DNA from: Geopseudomonas sagittaria
Lineage (GTDB): Bacteria; Pseudomonadota; Gammaproteobacteria; Pseudomonadales; Pseudomonadaceae
NCBI RefSeq assembly: GCF_900115715.1
Contig: NZ_FOXM01000005.1
Location: forward strand, 248,001 to 312,000
DNA: 64,000 bases
Direction of reading: 5' to 3'
Part shown: positions 43,414 to 52,343 of the stretch, one piece after another
Numbering within the stretch: the first letter of the stretch is position 1
How the letters are laid out: every line of letters begins with the position of its first letter
The notes under the pieces: model-generated
What the model saw: only the letters and a program-made list of their open reading frames with translations
Databases searched by the model: none
Told to the model about the DNA's origin: nothing
Translations under genes and position numbers: made by a program

Positions 43414-45146
43414 GCTGACTCGGCCGCCGCCGACTCCGACCGCTCCTCCAGCCAGCGCATGGCCTTGCCGCGCGCCTGATCCAGGTCGTGCACGTAGGCC
43501 AGCTGGTGGTTGTGCAGGTGGATGCCGGCGCGGCGCAGCTGCAGGCGCACCCGCGAGGTGGTGCCGCTGAAGATCAGGCCGACGCGGTGGTGGTGGAAGT
43601 CGCGCAGCACGGTTTCCAGCGCCGCCAGGGCGGTCATGTCCAAGAGCGGCACCGCGCTGAGGTCGACGATCACCACCTTCAGCCCCGGGGTGAAGCGGCA
43701 CAGGGTGTTCAGCGCCTTTTCCGCCGCGCCGAAGAACAGCGGGCCGCGGATCGCGTAGGCCAGCACGTGCTCGGGCAGATCCTGCAGGGCCTGGTGGAAG
43801 TGCCGCGGCAGCGGCGCGGTGTCGGTCAGCGCGCTCATCTGGCGGATGAACAGGCCGGCGGCCAGCAGCAGGCCGGCGCCCACCGCCAGCACCATGTCGA
43901 ACACCACGGTGAGTACCAGGCAGGTCAGCAGCACCACCACGTCGCTGCGCGGGGCGATGCGCAGGGTGTGCATCACGTGCGGCGCCTCGGCCATGTTCCA
44001 CGCCACCATCAGCAGCAGCGCGGCCAGTGCGGCCATCGGCAGGTAGCTGAACAGCGGCGCCAGCAGCAGCATGGCGGCCAGCACCACGCCGGCATGGATG
44101 ATCGCCGCCAGCGGCGAGAAGGCCCCGGCGCGCACGCTGGCGGCGGTGCGGGCGATCGCCGCGGTGGCGGTGATGCCGCCGAACAGCGGGGCGATCAGGT
44201 TGCCCAGGCCCTGGCCGATCAGCTCGCCGTTGGAGTCGTGCTTGCTGCCGCTCATGCCGTCGGCGACCACCGCGCAGAGCAAGGACTCGATGGCGCCGAG
44301 CATGGCGATGGCCATCGCCGGGGCGAGCAGTTCGCGGATCAGCGCGAAGCTCAGCGGCGGGGCGTCGGGCAGCTGCCAGGGCAGGGCGAAGCCCGGCAGG
44401 TAGGGCGGGATGCCGGCATGCACGACACCGTCCACCGTATAGCTGAAGCGCTCGCCGAGGGTGGCGACATCGAAGCCGCCGAATTCCAGCAGCAGGCCGA
44501 GCAGGGTGCCCAGCGCCAGGGCGGCCAGATGGCCGGGCACCCGCGGTACCAGTCGCGGCCAGACGATCAGCACGCCGAGGGTGGCGGCGGCGATCAGCGC
44601 ATCGCCGAGGTGGGCGCTGGGCAGCGCCTGCAGCAGGTTGAGCATCTGCTCGGGGAAGTGCACGGCGCTGGCGGTCACCGTCAGGCCGAGGGCGTCCTTG
44701 ATCTGCAGGCCGGCGATGACGATGCCGATGCCGGCGGTGAAGCCGAGGGTCACCGGGTAGGGCACGAACTGGATCAGCCGGCCGGCCTTGAGCAGGCCGA
44801 GGGCGATCATGATCAGCCCGGCGAGCATGCTGCACAGCAGCAGGCCGCTGAGGCCGTGCTGCTGGACGATGGGCAGCAGGATGACCACGAAGGCGGCGGT
44901 CGGCCCGGAAATGTTGAAGCGCGAGCCGCCGGCGAGGGCGATCAGCGGGGCGGCCACCAGCACGGTGTACAGGCCGTGCTGCGGCGGCGCGCCGACGGCG
45001 ATGGCCAGGGCCATGGCCAGCGGAATGGCGATGATGCCGACGGTGAGGCCGGCGAGAATGTCGCCGCGCAGGGCCTGGCGGCCGTAGCCGGCGCGCAGGC
45101 TCTGGCGCCAGGCGGTGAACAGCGGAACGCGTGCGAGCCGGGACAT
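43410..45146 (-). CDS. SulP-family anion transporter
   Basis: A 578-residue SLC26/SulP transporter with about ten to twelve membrane segments and a C-terminal STAS domain (about 450-560). The family signature reads SRFNISGPTAAFVVIL, with GLGNLIAPLFGGITATAAIART further along. The STAS domain has KVVIVDLSAVPLLDMTALAALE, with the usual serine/threonine near the helix replaced by D-M-T. Substrates of such proteins are sulfate, bicarbonate or other small anions; the specific one is not known. It occupies the place next to hpt and upp, where I expect the uracil permease gene in P. aeruginosa. Confidence 0.9.
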   Translation of the reverse strand: MSRLARVPLFTAWRQSLRAGYGRQALRGDILAGLTVGIIAIPLAMALAIAVGAPPQHGLYTVLVAAPLIALAGGSRFNISGPTAAFVVILLPIVQQHGLSGLLLCSMLAGLIMIALGLLKAGRLIQFVPYPVTLGFTAGIGIVIAGLQIKDALGLTVTASAVHFPEQMLNLLQALPSAHLGDALIAAATLGVLIVWPRLVPRVPGHLAALALGTLLGLLLEFGGFDVATLGERFSYTVDGVVHAGIPPYLPGFALPWQLPDAPPLSFALIRELLAPAMAIAMLGAIESLLCAVVADGMSGSKHDSNGELIGQGLGNLIAPLFGGITATAAIARTAASVRAGAFSPLAAIIHAGVVLAAMLLLAPLFSYLPMAALAALLLMVAWNMAEAPHVMHTLRIAPRSDVVVLLTCLVLTVVFDMVLAVGAGLLLAAGLFIRQMSALTDTAPLPRHFHQALQDLPEHVLAYAIRGPLFFGAAEKALNTLCRFTPGLKVVIVDLSAVPLLDMTALAALETVLRDFHHHRVGLIFSGTTSRVRLQLRRAGIHLHNHQLAYVHDLDQARGKAMRWLEERSESAAAESA

Positions 45147-45250
45147 TCTTGTACTCCGTTATATTTCCCCACTGCAGGCGAGGGTAAGCCGTTTGTCGAT
45201 AAACGGCTATGGGACGGAGGTGGAAGCCCCGCCGCGGACGGCATGGGGTG

Positions 45251-45353
45251 GCTCTTGCTGTTGTGGGAGGCGCGACCTCGCGGCGATGCGGGCCGCAGGA
45301 CCGCCACAGGGCCAAGAGCATCGCCCCGAGGTCGGGCCTCCCGCAGGAGTGGC
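45251..45353. repeat. REP-like pair between SulP and GDT1 genes
   Basis: An outward pair: GGAGGCGCGACCTCGCGGCG and, 35 bases later, AGCATCGCCCCGAGGTCGG then GCCTCCC. These are the same blocks as at 21569 and 46199. Confidence 0.7.
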
Positions 45354-45356
45354 GCC

Positions 45357-45950
45357 TCAGCCGATCCAGCCGCTCAGCTTGGCCGCATGCCAGGCGGCGT
45401 ACAGCGCCAGGGCCACGAAGCACAGCGCGGAGATGCGGTGGATCAGGGTCATCGGCAGCTTGTCGGCCGAGAAGTGCGCGGCCAGCATCACCGGCACGTT
45501 GGCGATCATCATGCCCAGCGTGGTGCCGGCGATCACCAGCCAGAAGTACTCGTACTGGGCGGCCAGCATCACCGTGGCGATCTGCGTCTTGTCGCCCATT
45601 TCGGCGATGAAGAAGGCGATCAGGGTGGTGAGGAACGGGCCGTAGCGCTTGAGGTGCGACTCCTCGTCGTCGTCCAGCTGGTCCGGAACCAGCATCCAGG
45701 CGGCGACGGCGAGGAATGAGGCGGCGAGGATCCAGCTCAGGGTGGCGTCGCTGAAGAACGAGGCGACCCACTTGCCCACCGCGCCGGCGGCGAGGTGGTT
45801 GGCCACGGTGGCGACCAGGATGCCCCAGATGATCGGCCAGGGCCGGCGGAAGCGGGCGGCGAGCAGCAGGGCGAGCAGCTGCGTCTTGTCGCCGATTTCG
45901 GCGAGGGCGACGAGGCCGGTGGGGACGAACAGGGATTGCAGGGCTTCCAT
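45357..45950 (-). CDS. GDT1/TMEM165-family (UPF0016) manganese exporter
   Basis: A 197-residue membrane protein with two repeats of the ExGDKTQ motif (EIGDKTQLLALLLAARF and EMGDKTQIATVMLAAQY), the family signature. Members export Mn2+ and related cations, and six helices are expected. ATG 45950 (MEALQSLFVPT) is chosen because the conserved domain begins at once; ATG 45962 adds four residues. A yybP-ykoY (Mn2+) riboswitch in the leader, at 46070-46160, strongly supports manganese as the substrate. Confidence 0.93.
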   Translation of the reverse strand: MEALQSLFVPTGLVALAEIGDKTQLLALLLAARFRRPWPIIWGILVATVANHLAAGAVGKWVASFFSDATLSWILAASFLAVAAWMLVPDQLDDDEESHLKRYGPFLTTLIAFFIAEMGDKTQIATVMLAAQYEYFWLVIAGTTLGMMIANVPVMLAAHFSADKLPMTLIHRISALCFVALALYAAWHAAKLSGWIG

Positions 45951-46069
45951 CGGAGATTCCATAGGGGCGGGTCGACAAAGACATGACACGCACAGCCTGC
46001 CCGCCCCGGGTCGGCTTGTGAGTGTCATGAGTCTTGTCGAACCGGGGTGCTGCGCGGCAGCTACCGGTT

Positions 46070-46160
46070 GTGCGCGCCATGGTCTGCGGACCAAGTATGT
46101 TGACGCGCACGCCGCCGAATCGCTCGGCGGCAGACTACTCCCTCAGGACGGTGCGCATTG
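46070..46160 (-). promoter_or_regulatory. yybP-ykoY (Mn2+) riboswitch in the GDT1 leader
   Basis: Read on the minus strand, the leader has GGGAGTAG (46135-46142), then a perfect P2-like hairpin (CCGCCGA...TCGGCGG), then GTCAACATACT (46094-46104). This order is diagnostic of the yybP-ykoY family, which senses Mn2+. GTCTGC and GCAGAC flank this core and can pair. It lies about 110-190 bases before the GDT1 start, with a longer downstream stem that could act as expression platform. Boundaries are approximate. Confidence 0.85.
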
Positions 46161-46198
46161 TGCCCAAGCGCGGCCAGCAGGGCAAGGTATGGGGCGCC

Positions 46199-46284
46199 CT
46201 GGAGGAGGCGCGCCCTCGCGGCGATCCGGGCCGCAGGCCCGCATGATCGGCAAAGCATCGCCCCGAGGTCGGGCCTTCCACAGG
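46199..46284. repeat. REP-like pair upstream of the Mn2+ riboswitch
   Basis: Blocks GGAGGCGCGCCCTCGCGGCG and AGCATCGCCCCGAGGTCGGG match the pair at 45251-45353, in the same orientation. No gene is present in this gap (46161-46306). Confidence 0.7.
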
Positions 46285-46306
46285 GGGCGAGGGTGGCTGG
46301 TCCTGC

Positions 46307-47305
46307 TCAGCCGCGCCGCGCCGAATACACCCGGAAGCCATCGCGCTCGGCCAGCACGCGGCAGGGGCCGAGGTGCTGCTCGATCAGCGGCGCGTACCTG
46401 AGGAAGCTGTTGGCCACCAGGCGCAGCTCGCCGCCGGGGCGCAGGTGGCGGGCGGCCTCGCGCAGCAGCTGCTCGGTGGCCTGATAGTCGGTGTGCACGC
46501 CCTGGTGGAACGGCGGATTGCTGACGATGGCGGCCAGCTCGTGCGGCGCGTCGGCGATGCCGCGCCCGGCCTGTACGCTGCCGGGCAGCGCGTTGGCGGC
46601 CAGGGTCAGGCGGCTGCTGGCCACGGCGAAGGCATCCACGTCGAGCAGGTGCAGGCGGCTGGCCGGATAGCGGCGCTGCAGCGCGGCGCCGAGCACCCCG
46701 GCACCGCAGCCGAAATCCAGCACCTCGCCTTGCGGCAGGCCGTCGAGGTGCTCGAGCAGCAGGCGCGAACCGACGTCCAGGCGTCCGTGGCTGAACACGC
46801 CGGGCAGGCTGACCACCTGCAGTTCGCCGTTCGCGGTGGCGACCGGGTAGCGGCGGGCGAGGGCCTCGAGATCCGGCGCGGCCGGAACCTGCGCCACCGT
46901 CACCTGCCACAGCTGGCAGTGGCGGGCGCTGTCCAGCTTGCGCGGCCGGCCGTAGGGCTCCAGCTGCTTGGCGGCGCGCTCGATGCCGGCGCGCTTCTCG
47001 CCGACCAGCCACAGCGTCCCGGCGGGCAGGCGCGCGGCCAGCGCGGCGAGCAGGTAGTCGGTCAGCTCGCGCGACTTGGGCAGGAACAGCACCGCGCCGA
47101 CGAACGCCTGCGCCGGTACCTGGGTACCGAACTGGCAGCGCCCGGGATAGCGCGCCTCGAGCGCCAGTTGCTCGTGCTGCAGCCAGCTCCAGCCTTGCGC
47201 CTCGGGCAGCTCGCCGAGCAGGCCGTCGGCCGGCAGACCGGCGAGCAGCACGGGACCGTCGAACAGTTTGGCCTGACGCAACAGCACTTCGCTACGCGGA
47301 TCCAT
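46307..47305 (-). CDS. rsmC: 16S rRNA (guanine-1207-N2)-methyltransferase
   Basis: A 332-residue methyltransferase acting on G1207 of 16S rRNA. The C-terminal catalytic domain has the SAM loop [15 protein letters not shown] and the base-flipping motif SNPPFHQG, and the N-terminal half is the inactive duplicated domain typical of RsmC. The start [11 protein letters not shown] at 47305 is six residues inside the open frame. No operon partner is visible. Confidence 0.92.
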   Translation of the reverse strand: MDPRSEVLLRQAKLFDGPVLLAGLPADGLLGELPEAQGWSWLQHEQLALEARYPGRCQFGTQVPAQAFVGAVLFLPKSRELTDYLLAALAARLPAGTLWLVGEKRAGIERAAKQLEPYGRPRKLDSARHCQLWQVTVAQVPAAPDLEALARRYPVATANGELQVVSLPGVFSHGRLDVGSRLLLEHLDGLPQGEVLDFGCGAGVLGAALQRRYPASRLHLLDVDAFAVASSRLTLAANALPGSVQAGRGIADAPHELAAIVSNPPFHQGVHTDYQATEQLLREAARHLRPGGELRLVANSFLRYAPLIEQHLGPCRVLAERDGFRVYSARRG

Positions 47306-47387
47306 CGGACATCTCCGGAACAAAAGGCGGGCAGATTAGGCAAAGCGCGGGGCGCTGGCAAATCCGCAGGGCGGTCGCGCGAACGTG

Positions 47388-47413
47388 GCAGGAGCCAGCA
47401 AGCTGGCTCCTGC
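47388..47413. repeat. Short REP-like palindrome
   Basis: Two 12-base arms (GCAGGAGCCAGC and its complement) with only AA between them. A 26-base palindrome of this GGAGCCAGC type is common between Pseudomonas genes. Confidence 0.7.
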
Positions 47414-47432
47414 GGGAGTCGATTCCGCCACC

Positions 47433-48389
47433 CTACGAGACGACGCGCATCGGCTCGCCTCTGCCGAACGCGGCGGCATTCTCCGCCAGCTGGGCAACGA
47501 TGCGCTGGCGCGCCTCGCGGCTGCCCCAGGCGCTGTGCGGGGTGACGATCAGGCGCGGGATGTCGGCGGCCAGCAGCGGGTTGCCGTCCTTGGGCGGCTC
47601 GACGCTGAGCACGTCGCTGGCCGCACCACCGAGATGGCCGGCGCGCAGGGCGTCGGCCAGCGCCTGCTCGTCGACCAGGCCGCCGCGGGCGGTGTTGATC
47701 AGGAAGGCCGTCGGCTTCATCAGGGCGATCTCGCGGGCGCCGATCAGGTGGCGGGTCTGCTCGGTCAGCGGGCAGTGCAGGGTCAGCGCGTCGACCTGCG
47801 GCAGCAGCTCGTCCAGCGGCAGGCGACCGTCGTGGGCCGGCCGGCCCGGCAGCAGGCCGAGCAGCACGCGCATGCCGAAGGCGCGCGCCAGCTGCGCCAC
47901 CGCGCTACCCAGTTCGCCGTGGCCGAGCAGGCCGAGGGTCTTGCCTTCCAGCTCGACGATGGGGAAGTCCAGCAGGCAGAACTGGCTGGACTGCTGCCAG
48001 CGTCCGGCGCGCACCGCCGCCTGGTAGTCGGGCAGGCGGGTGGCCAGGGCGAGCAGCAGCATCAGGGTGTGCTGGGCCACCGAGGGCGTGCCGTAGCCCT
48101 GGCAGTTGCACACGGTGACGCCGTGGGCGCGGGCGGCGGCCAGATCGACGTTGTTGGTGCCGGTGGCGGCGATCAGTACCAGCTTGAGTTCGGGGCAGGC
48201 GGCGAAGGTGGCGGCGTCGAGGCGGACCTTGTTGCTGATCGCCACCTGCGCGCCCTTGAGGCGTTCGGCGACCTGCTCGGGGGCGGTCTGCTGGTGCAGC
48301 ACCAGCTCGGCGAACCGCGCGCGCAGCGGCGCCAGGTCGAGGTCGCCAAGATCGAGGGAGGGGTGGTCGAGGAATACGGCTCGGGTCAT
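47433..48389 (-). CDS. D-2-hydroxyacid dehydrogenase (hydroxypyruvate reductase-like)
   Basis: A 318-residue NAD(P)H-dependent dehydrogenase. The coenzyme loop reads GLLGHGELGSAVAQLARAF, where the usual GxGxxG is GHGELG. The catalytic residues lie in LINTARGGLVDEQAL (Arg), and the histidine in IVTPHSAWGS. Glycerate dehydrogenases reducing hydroxypyruvate look like this. The start MTRAVFLDHPS at 48389 is 12 residues inside the open frame. The gene lies alone, divergent from a LysE family exporter. Confidence 0.88.
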   Translation of the reverse strand: MTRAVFLDHPSLDLGDLDLAPLRARFAELVLHQQTAPEQVAERLKGAQVAISNKVRLDAATFAACPELKLVLIAATGTNNVDLAAARAHGVTVCNCQGYGTPSVAQHTLMLLLALATRLPDYQAAVRAGRWQQSSQFCLLDFPIVELEGKTLGLLGHGELGSAVAQLARAFGMRVLLGLLPGRPAHDGRLPLDELLPQVDALTLHCPLTEQTRHLIGAREIALMKPTAFLINTARGGLVDEQALADALRAGHLGGAASDVLSVEPPKDGNPLLAADIPRLIVTPHSAWGSREARQRIVAQLAENAAAFGRGEPMRVVS

Positions 48390-48520
48390 GGGGCAATCCT
48401 TCGGCAGGGGGCGGCGCAGCCGCATGGCGGGCGCGCTATCATCCGCGCAGCCTAGCGGAAAGCGCCGGTCGCGTGCAGCCCGGCCGCTACGCCGCCTTTC
48501 GCCGCCTGCAAGGAGTCTGC

Positions 48521-49150
48521 ATGTACTGGACGGAATTTCTCACCGTGGCGCTGATCCACCTGCTCGCCGTGGCCAGCCCCGGGCCGGACTTCGCCGTGGT
48601 GATCCGCGAGAGCGTCAGCCACGGCCGGCGCGCCGGCATCTTCTCGGCGCTGGGGGTCGGCAGCGGGATCTTCCTGCACGTGGCCTATTCGCTGCTCGGC
48701 ATCGGCCTGATCGTCTCGCAGTCGCTGCTGCTGTTCGGCATCCTCAAGTGGCTGGCGGCGGGCTACCTGGTCTACATCGGTTGGCGCGCGCTGCAGGCGC
48801 AGCCGGCCGCCCCGGGCGTGCTCGAGGCGCTGGGCGAGGGGGCCGCGCGCAGCGGTCGCGGTGCCTTCGCCACGGGCTTTCTGACCAACGCGCTGAATCC
48901 CAAGGTGACGCTGTTCTTCCTCTCGCTGTTCACCGTGGTGATCGACCCGCACACGCCGCGGCTGATCCAGGCCGGTTACGGCGTCTACCTGGCGTTCGCC
49001 ACGGCGGGCTTCTTCTGCAGCATGGCGCTGCTGTTCAGCCAGCCGCGCGTGCGCAGCGGGTTCGCGCGCCTGGGCCACTGGTTCGACCGGCTGATGGGCG
49101 TGGTGCTGATCGCCCTCGGCGTGCGCCTGGCGCTGGGCGAGCTGGGCTGA
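48521..49150 (+). CDS. LysE/RhtB-family amino acid exporter
   Basis: A 209-residue membrane protein with about six helices. The family opening WTEFLTVALIHLLAVASPGPDFAVVIRES holds the SPGPDF motif. Later come GLLTN-like FLTNALNPKVTLFFLSLF and a C-terminal helix. These proteins export amino acids such as threonine, homoserine or lysine. The start at ATG 48521 has AAGGAG upstream. The substrate is unknown. Confidence 0.9.
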   Translation: MYWTEFLTVALIHLLAVASPGPDFAVVIRESVSHGRRAGIFSALGVGSGIFLHVAYSLLGIGLIVSQSLLLFGILKWLAAGYLVYIGWRALQAQPAAPGVLEALGEGAARSGRGAFATGFLTNALNPKVTLFFLSLFTVVIDPHTPRLIQAGYGVYLAFATAGFFCSMALLFSQPRVRSGFARLGHWFDRLMGVVLIALGVRLALGELG

Positions 49151-49168
49151 GACGGGGCCGGTGCGCAC

Positions 49169-49208
49169 GGCGCACCCTACCCGGACATGGAGGCTGGTAG
49201 GGTGCGCC
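49169..49208. repeat. Inverted repeat with GGCGCACCCTAC arms
   Basis: Two exact 12-base arms (GGCGCACCCTAC and GTAGGGTGCGCC) around a 16-base loop, between the convergent LysE-family and thiolase genes. It may act as a transcription end. Confidence 0.8.
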
Positions 49209-49223
49209 GCGCGCATCGGCGCT

Positions 49224-50399
49224 TCACAGCAGCTCGACCGCCAGCGCCGTGGCCTCGCCACCGCCGATGCACAGGGCGGCGACGCCGCGCCGCCCGCCGG
49301 TGCGGCGCAGGGCGTTGATCAGGGTGACGACGATCCGCGAACCGGTCGAGCCGATCGGATGCCCCTGGGCGCAGGCGCCGCCGAACACGTTGACCTTCGC
49401 ATGCTCCAGGCCGTGCTCGCGCATCGCCAGCATGGTGACCATGGCGAACGCCTCGTTGATCTCGAACAGGTCGACGTCGCCCTTGCTCCAGCCGGTTTTC
49501 TTGAACAGCCTGGCGAGCGCGCCGACCGGGGCGAGGGTGAATTCGCCGGGTTCCTGGCTCTGGGTGGCGTGGCCGACGATCCGCGCCAGCGGCTGCAGGC
49601 CGCGGCGCCTGGCTTCCTCGGCGGTCATCAGGACCAGCGCCGAGGCGCCGTCGGAGATCGAGCTGGAGTTGGCGGCGGTGATGGTGCCGTCCTTGCGGAA
49701 CGCCGGCTTGAGGCCGGGGATCTTGTCCGGCATGGCGTTCAGCGGCTGCTCGTCGTCCTTGACCAGCACGTCGCCCTTGCGGGTGGTCACGCTGACCGGG
49801 ACGATCTCGGCGACCAGCGAACCATTCTGGATGGCGGCCTGGGCGCGGCGCAGCGACTCGATGGCGTAGGCGTCCATCGCTTCGCGGGTGATGCCGTACT
49901 GGTCGGCGGTCTCCTGGGCGAAGGCGCCCATCAGCCGGCCGCTGCGCGCATCCTCGAGGCCGTCGAAGAACATGTGGTCCTTGAGTTCGGCGTGGCCCAT
50001 GCGCAAGCCGCTGCGCGCCTTTTCCAGCACGTAGGGCGCGTTGGACATGCTCTCCATGCCGCCGGCGACCATCACCGTGTTGCTGCCGGCCTTGAGCAGG
50101 TCGTGGGCCAGCATAACGGCCTTCATCCCCGAGCCGCACAGCTTGTTGATGGTGGTGCAGCCGGTGGCCGGCGGCAGGCCGGCGTCCAGCGCCGCCTGGC
50201 GGGCCGGGCCCTGCTTGAGGCCGGCGGCCAGCACGCAGCCCATGATCACTTCCTGCACCTCGGCCGGGGCGATGCCGGCGCGCTCCACCGCGGCACGGAT
50301 GGCGGCGGCGCCTAGTTGCGGCGCGCTGAGGGCGGCCAGGCTGCCCTGGAAGCCGCCCATCGGGGTACGGGCGGCACTGACGATGACGATCTCGGACAT
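49224..50399 (-). CDS. Acetyl-CoA C-acyltransferase (thiolase II family)
   Basis: A 391-residue thiolase. The nucleophilic cysteine is C88 in INKLCGSGMKA, the second cysteine lies in CIGGGEATAL near residue 377, and the histidine is in GHPIGSTGS. Thiolases join or split acetyl-CoA units. The single gene has no partner of a known operon beside it, so the pathway (acetoacetyl-CoA formation or fatty-acid degradation) cannot be fixed from the sequence. Confidence 0.92.
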   Translation of the reverse strand: MSEIVIVSAARTPMGGFQGSLAALSAPQLGAAAIRAAVERAGIAPAEVQEVIMGCVLAAGLKQGPARQAALDAGLPPATGCTTINKLCGSGMKAVMLAHDLLKAGSNTVMVAGGMESMSNAPYVLEKARSGLRMGHAELKDHMFFDGLEDARSGRLMGAFAQETADQYGITREAMDAYAIESLRRAQAAIQNGSLVAEIVPVSVTTRKGDVLVKDDEQPLNAMPDKIPGLKPAFRKDGTITAANSSSISDGASALVLMTAEEARRRGLQPLARIVGHATQSQEPGEFTLAPVGALARLFKKTGWSKGDVDLFEINEAFAMVTMLAMREHGLEHAKVNVFGGACAQGHPIGSTGSRIVVTLINALRRTGGRRGVAALCIGGGEATALAVELL

Positions 50400-50629
50400 C
50401 GGGAACTCCTCGCTTTATTGGACTTGTTGTTGCAGTGCACTAAGACCGACTGTACACCTTGCGCCACAGGCTGCAAGGTGCCGATTGGCGGATGGCCGCC
50501 GAATGGCGCAGGGGTACGGCGCGCAACCCTGGAGGCCGCCAGTTGTCCGATAATGCCGGCAGCGGGGCCGCGTGGCTGCCGCGGCGGACCCGAACCGCAG
50601 CATCCCTAACCGCAGCATGGAGAGTCGCG

Positions 50630-52252
50630 TTGGCATCGATGAGCAGAATCCTGGCGGCGGGCTGTCCGCGCCGCTCGCGGCTGTCCGCCGCGCTGGCGGC
50701 CAGCCTGGCCGTGCCGGCGCAGGCGCTCCCCTTCAACATCGGTGGGTTGGAGGGACAGCTCGATTCGCAGCTGGCGCTGAGCTCGCACTGGGCCACCGCC
50801 AGCGCCGATCGCGACCTGATCGGCGCCAGCAACGGCGGCCGCGCGCCGGCGGCCAGCGGCGACGACGGCCGGCTCAACTTCAAGCGCGGGGAAACCTTCA
50901 GCAAGCGCTTCAGCGGCCGGCACGCGCTGGAACTCAGGTCCGGCGCCAGCGGCCTGTTGCTCAGCGGGCGCTACTGGTACGACTTCGAACTGCAGGACGA
51001 GGCCCGCCCGTTCGCCGCCGTCGACGACCATGGCCGCCAGCGCGGCGCGCAGGTCGCCGGAGCCGAGTTGCTGGAGGCCTTCGCCTGGCACCATCACCTG
51101 CTCGGCGAGCAGCCCGGCAGTCTGCGCCTCGGCCGCCAGGTGGTGCACTGGGGCGAGGGCGTGCTGATCCCTGGCGGCATCGACAGCATCAACCCGTTCG
51201 ATGCGGCGATCTGGCGCCGCGCCCAGGCGCCGCTGGACGAGGGCCGCCTGCCGGTCAACCTGCTGCACGGGGCGCAGGACCTCAATGCTGCGCTGACGCT
51301 GGAGGCCTTCTACCAGCTGGAGTGGCGGCCGACGACACTGGACAACTGCGCCACCTTCCTTGCCCAGGCGGACTACCTGGCCGACGGCTGCAACCAGCTG
51401 GCGCAGCCTGCCGGTGCGCCGCTGCCACGCGGCGCCGATCGCGATGCCCGCGACTCCGGCCAGTTCGGCCTGGCCCTGCGCTACTACCTCGAGCCGCTGG
51501 CCACCGAGTTCGGCGCCTACGCGCTCAACTACCACAGCCGCCTGCCGCTGCTCGGCCTGTCCGGCGCCAGCTACATCCTCGCCTACCCCGAGGACATCCG
51601 CCTGTATGGCCTGAGCTTCGCCACCACCCTGGCCGCCGGCAGCGTCTGGCGCGGCGAACTCAGCCATCGCCCCGACGCGCCGCTGCAGCCGTCCCTCGCC
51701 GATGGCCTGGCCAGCGGGCAGGCGCAGCCGGCCTGGCGGCGCCACCGCGTCAGCCAGCTGCAGACCAGCCTCAGCCACCAGTTCGATCAGGTGATGGGCG
51801 CCAGCCGCCTGAGCCTGGTCGGCGAACTGGCCTGGGTCCACGTCGGCGGCCTGGACGGGCGTTATGGTCGCGATCCGTTGTTCGGCCCCGGCCCGCAGGC
51901 CGACGGCGGCTGCCCGCTGGCGGTGGGCGCCACGGCGCGCTACTGCGAGAGCGACGGCTTCACCACGCGCGACGCCTGGGGCTACCGCCTGCAGGCGGTC
52001 TGGGAGTACCCGCAGCTGTTCGCCGGCATCGATCTGGAGCCGAGCCTGAGCTGGGCCCACGATGTCGAGGGCCATGCGCCGGCCCCCGAAGCCACCTTCG
52101 TCGAGGGCCGCCAGGCGCTCAGCCTGGGCCTGGACGCCGACTACCGGGACACCTACACGGCCAGCCTGGCGTACACCGCGTTCTTCGGCGGCAAGTACAG
52201 CAGCCTGAGCGACCGCGACTACCTGATGCTCTCGCTGGGCCTGCGCTTCTGA
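50630..52252 (+). CDS. DUF1302 outer-membrane-type protein
   Basis: A 540-residue protein with a signal peptide (LAAGCPRRSRLSAALAASL, then AVPAQA) and a beta-strand-rich body with many aromatic ends, ending in LGLRF like an outer-membrane barrel. The pattern (LPFNIGGLEGQLDSQLALSSHW, RVVHWGEG, PGGIDSINPFDAA) is that of DUF1302. DUF1302 genes often occur beside DUF1329 genes, but no DUF1329 neighbour is seen here. TTG 50630 has a GGAGAG site five bases upstream; ATG 50639 is the alternative start. The transported or bound compound is not known. Confidence 0.8.
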   Translation: MASMSRILAAGCPRRSRLSAALAASLAVPAQALPFNIGGLEGQLDSQLALSSHWATASADRDLIGASNGGRAPAASGDDGRLNFKRGETFSKRFSGRHALELRSGASGLLLSGRYWYDFELQDEARPFAAVDDHGRQRGAQVAGAELLEAFAWHHHLLGEQPGSLRLGRQVVHWGEGVLIPGGIDSINPFDAAIWRRAQAPLDEGRLPVNLLHGAQDLNAALTLEAFYQLEWRPTTLDNCATFLAQADYLADGCNQLAQPAGAPLPRGADRDARDSGQFGLALRYYLEPLATEFGAYALNYHSRLPLLGLSGASYILAYPEDIRLYGLSFATTLAAGSVWRGELSHRPDAPLQPSLADGLASGQAQPAWRRHRVSQLQTSLSHQFDQVMGASRLSLVGELAWVHVGGLDGRYGRDPLFGPGPQADGGCPLAVGATARYCESDGFTTRDAWGYRLQAVWEYPQLFAGIDLEPSLSWAHDVEGHAPAPEATFVEGRQALSLGLDADYRDTYTASLAYTAFFGGKYSSLSDRDYLMLSLGLRF

Positions 52253-52343
52253 GCGCTCATGCCGTCAGGGAGTGGCAGTCGGGGCGGAAAATTGCCCGCA
52301 CTGTGCCAAGATGATGCCATCTGACCCATTCGGAGCCTGCCCC

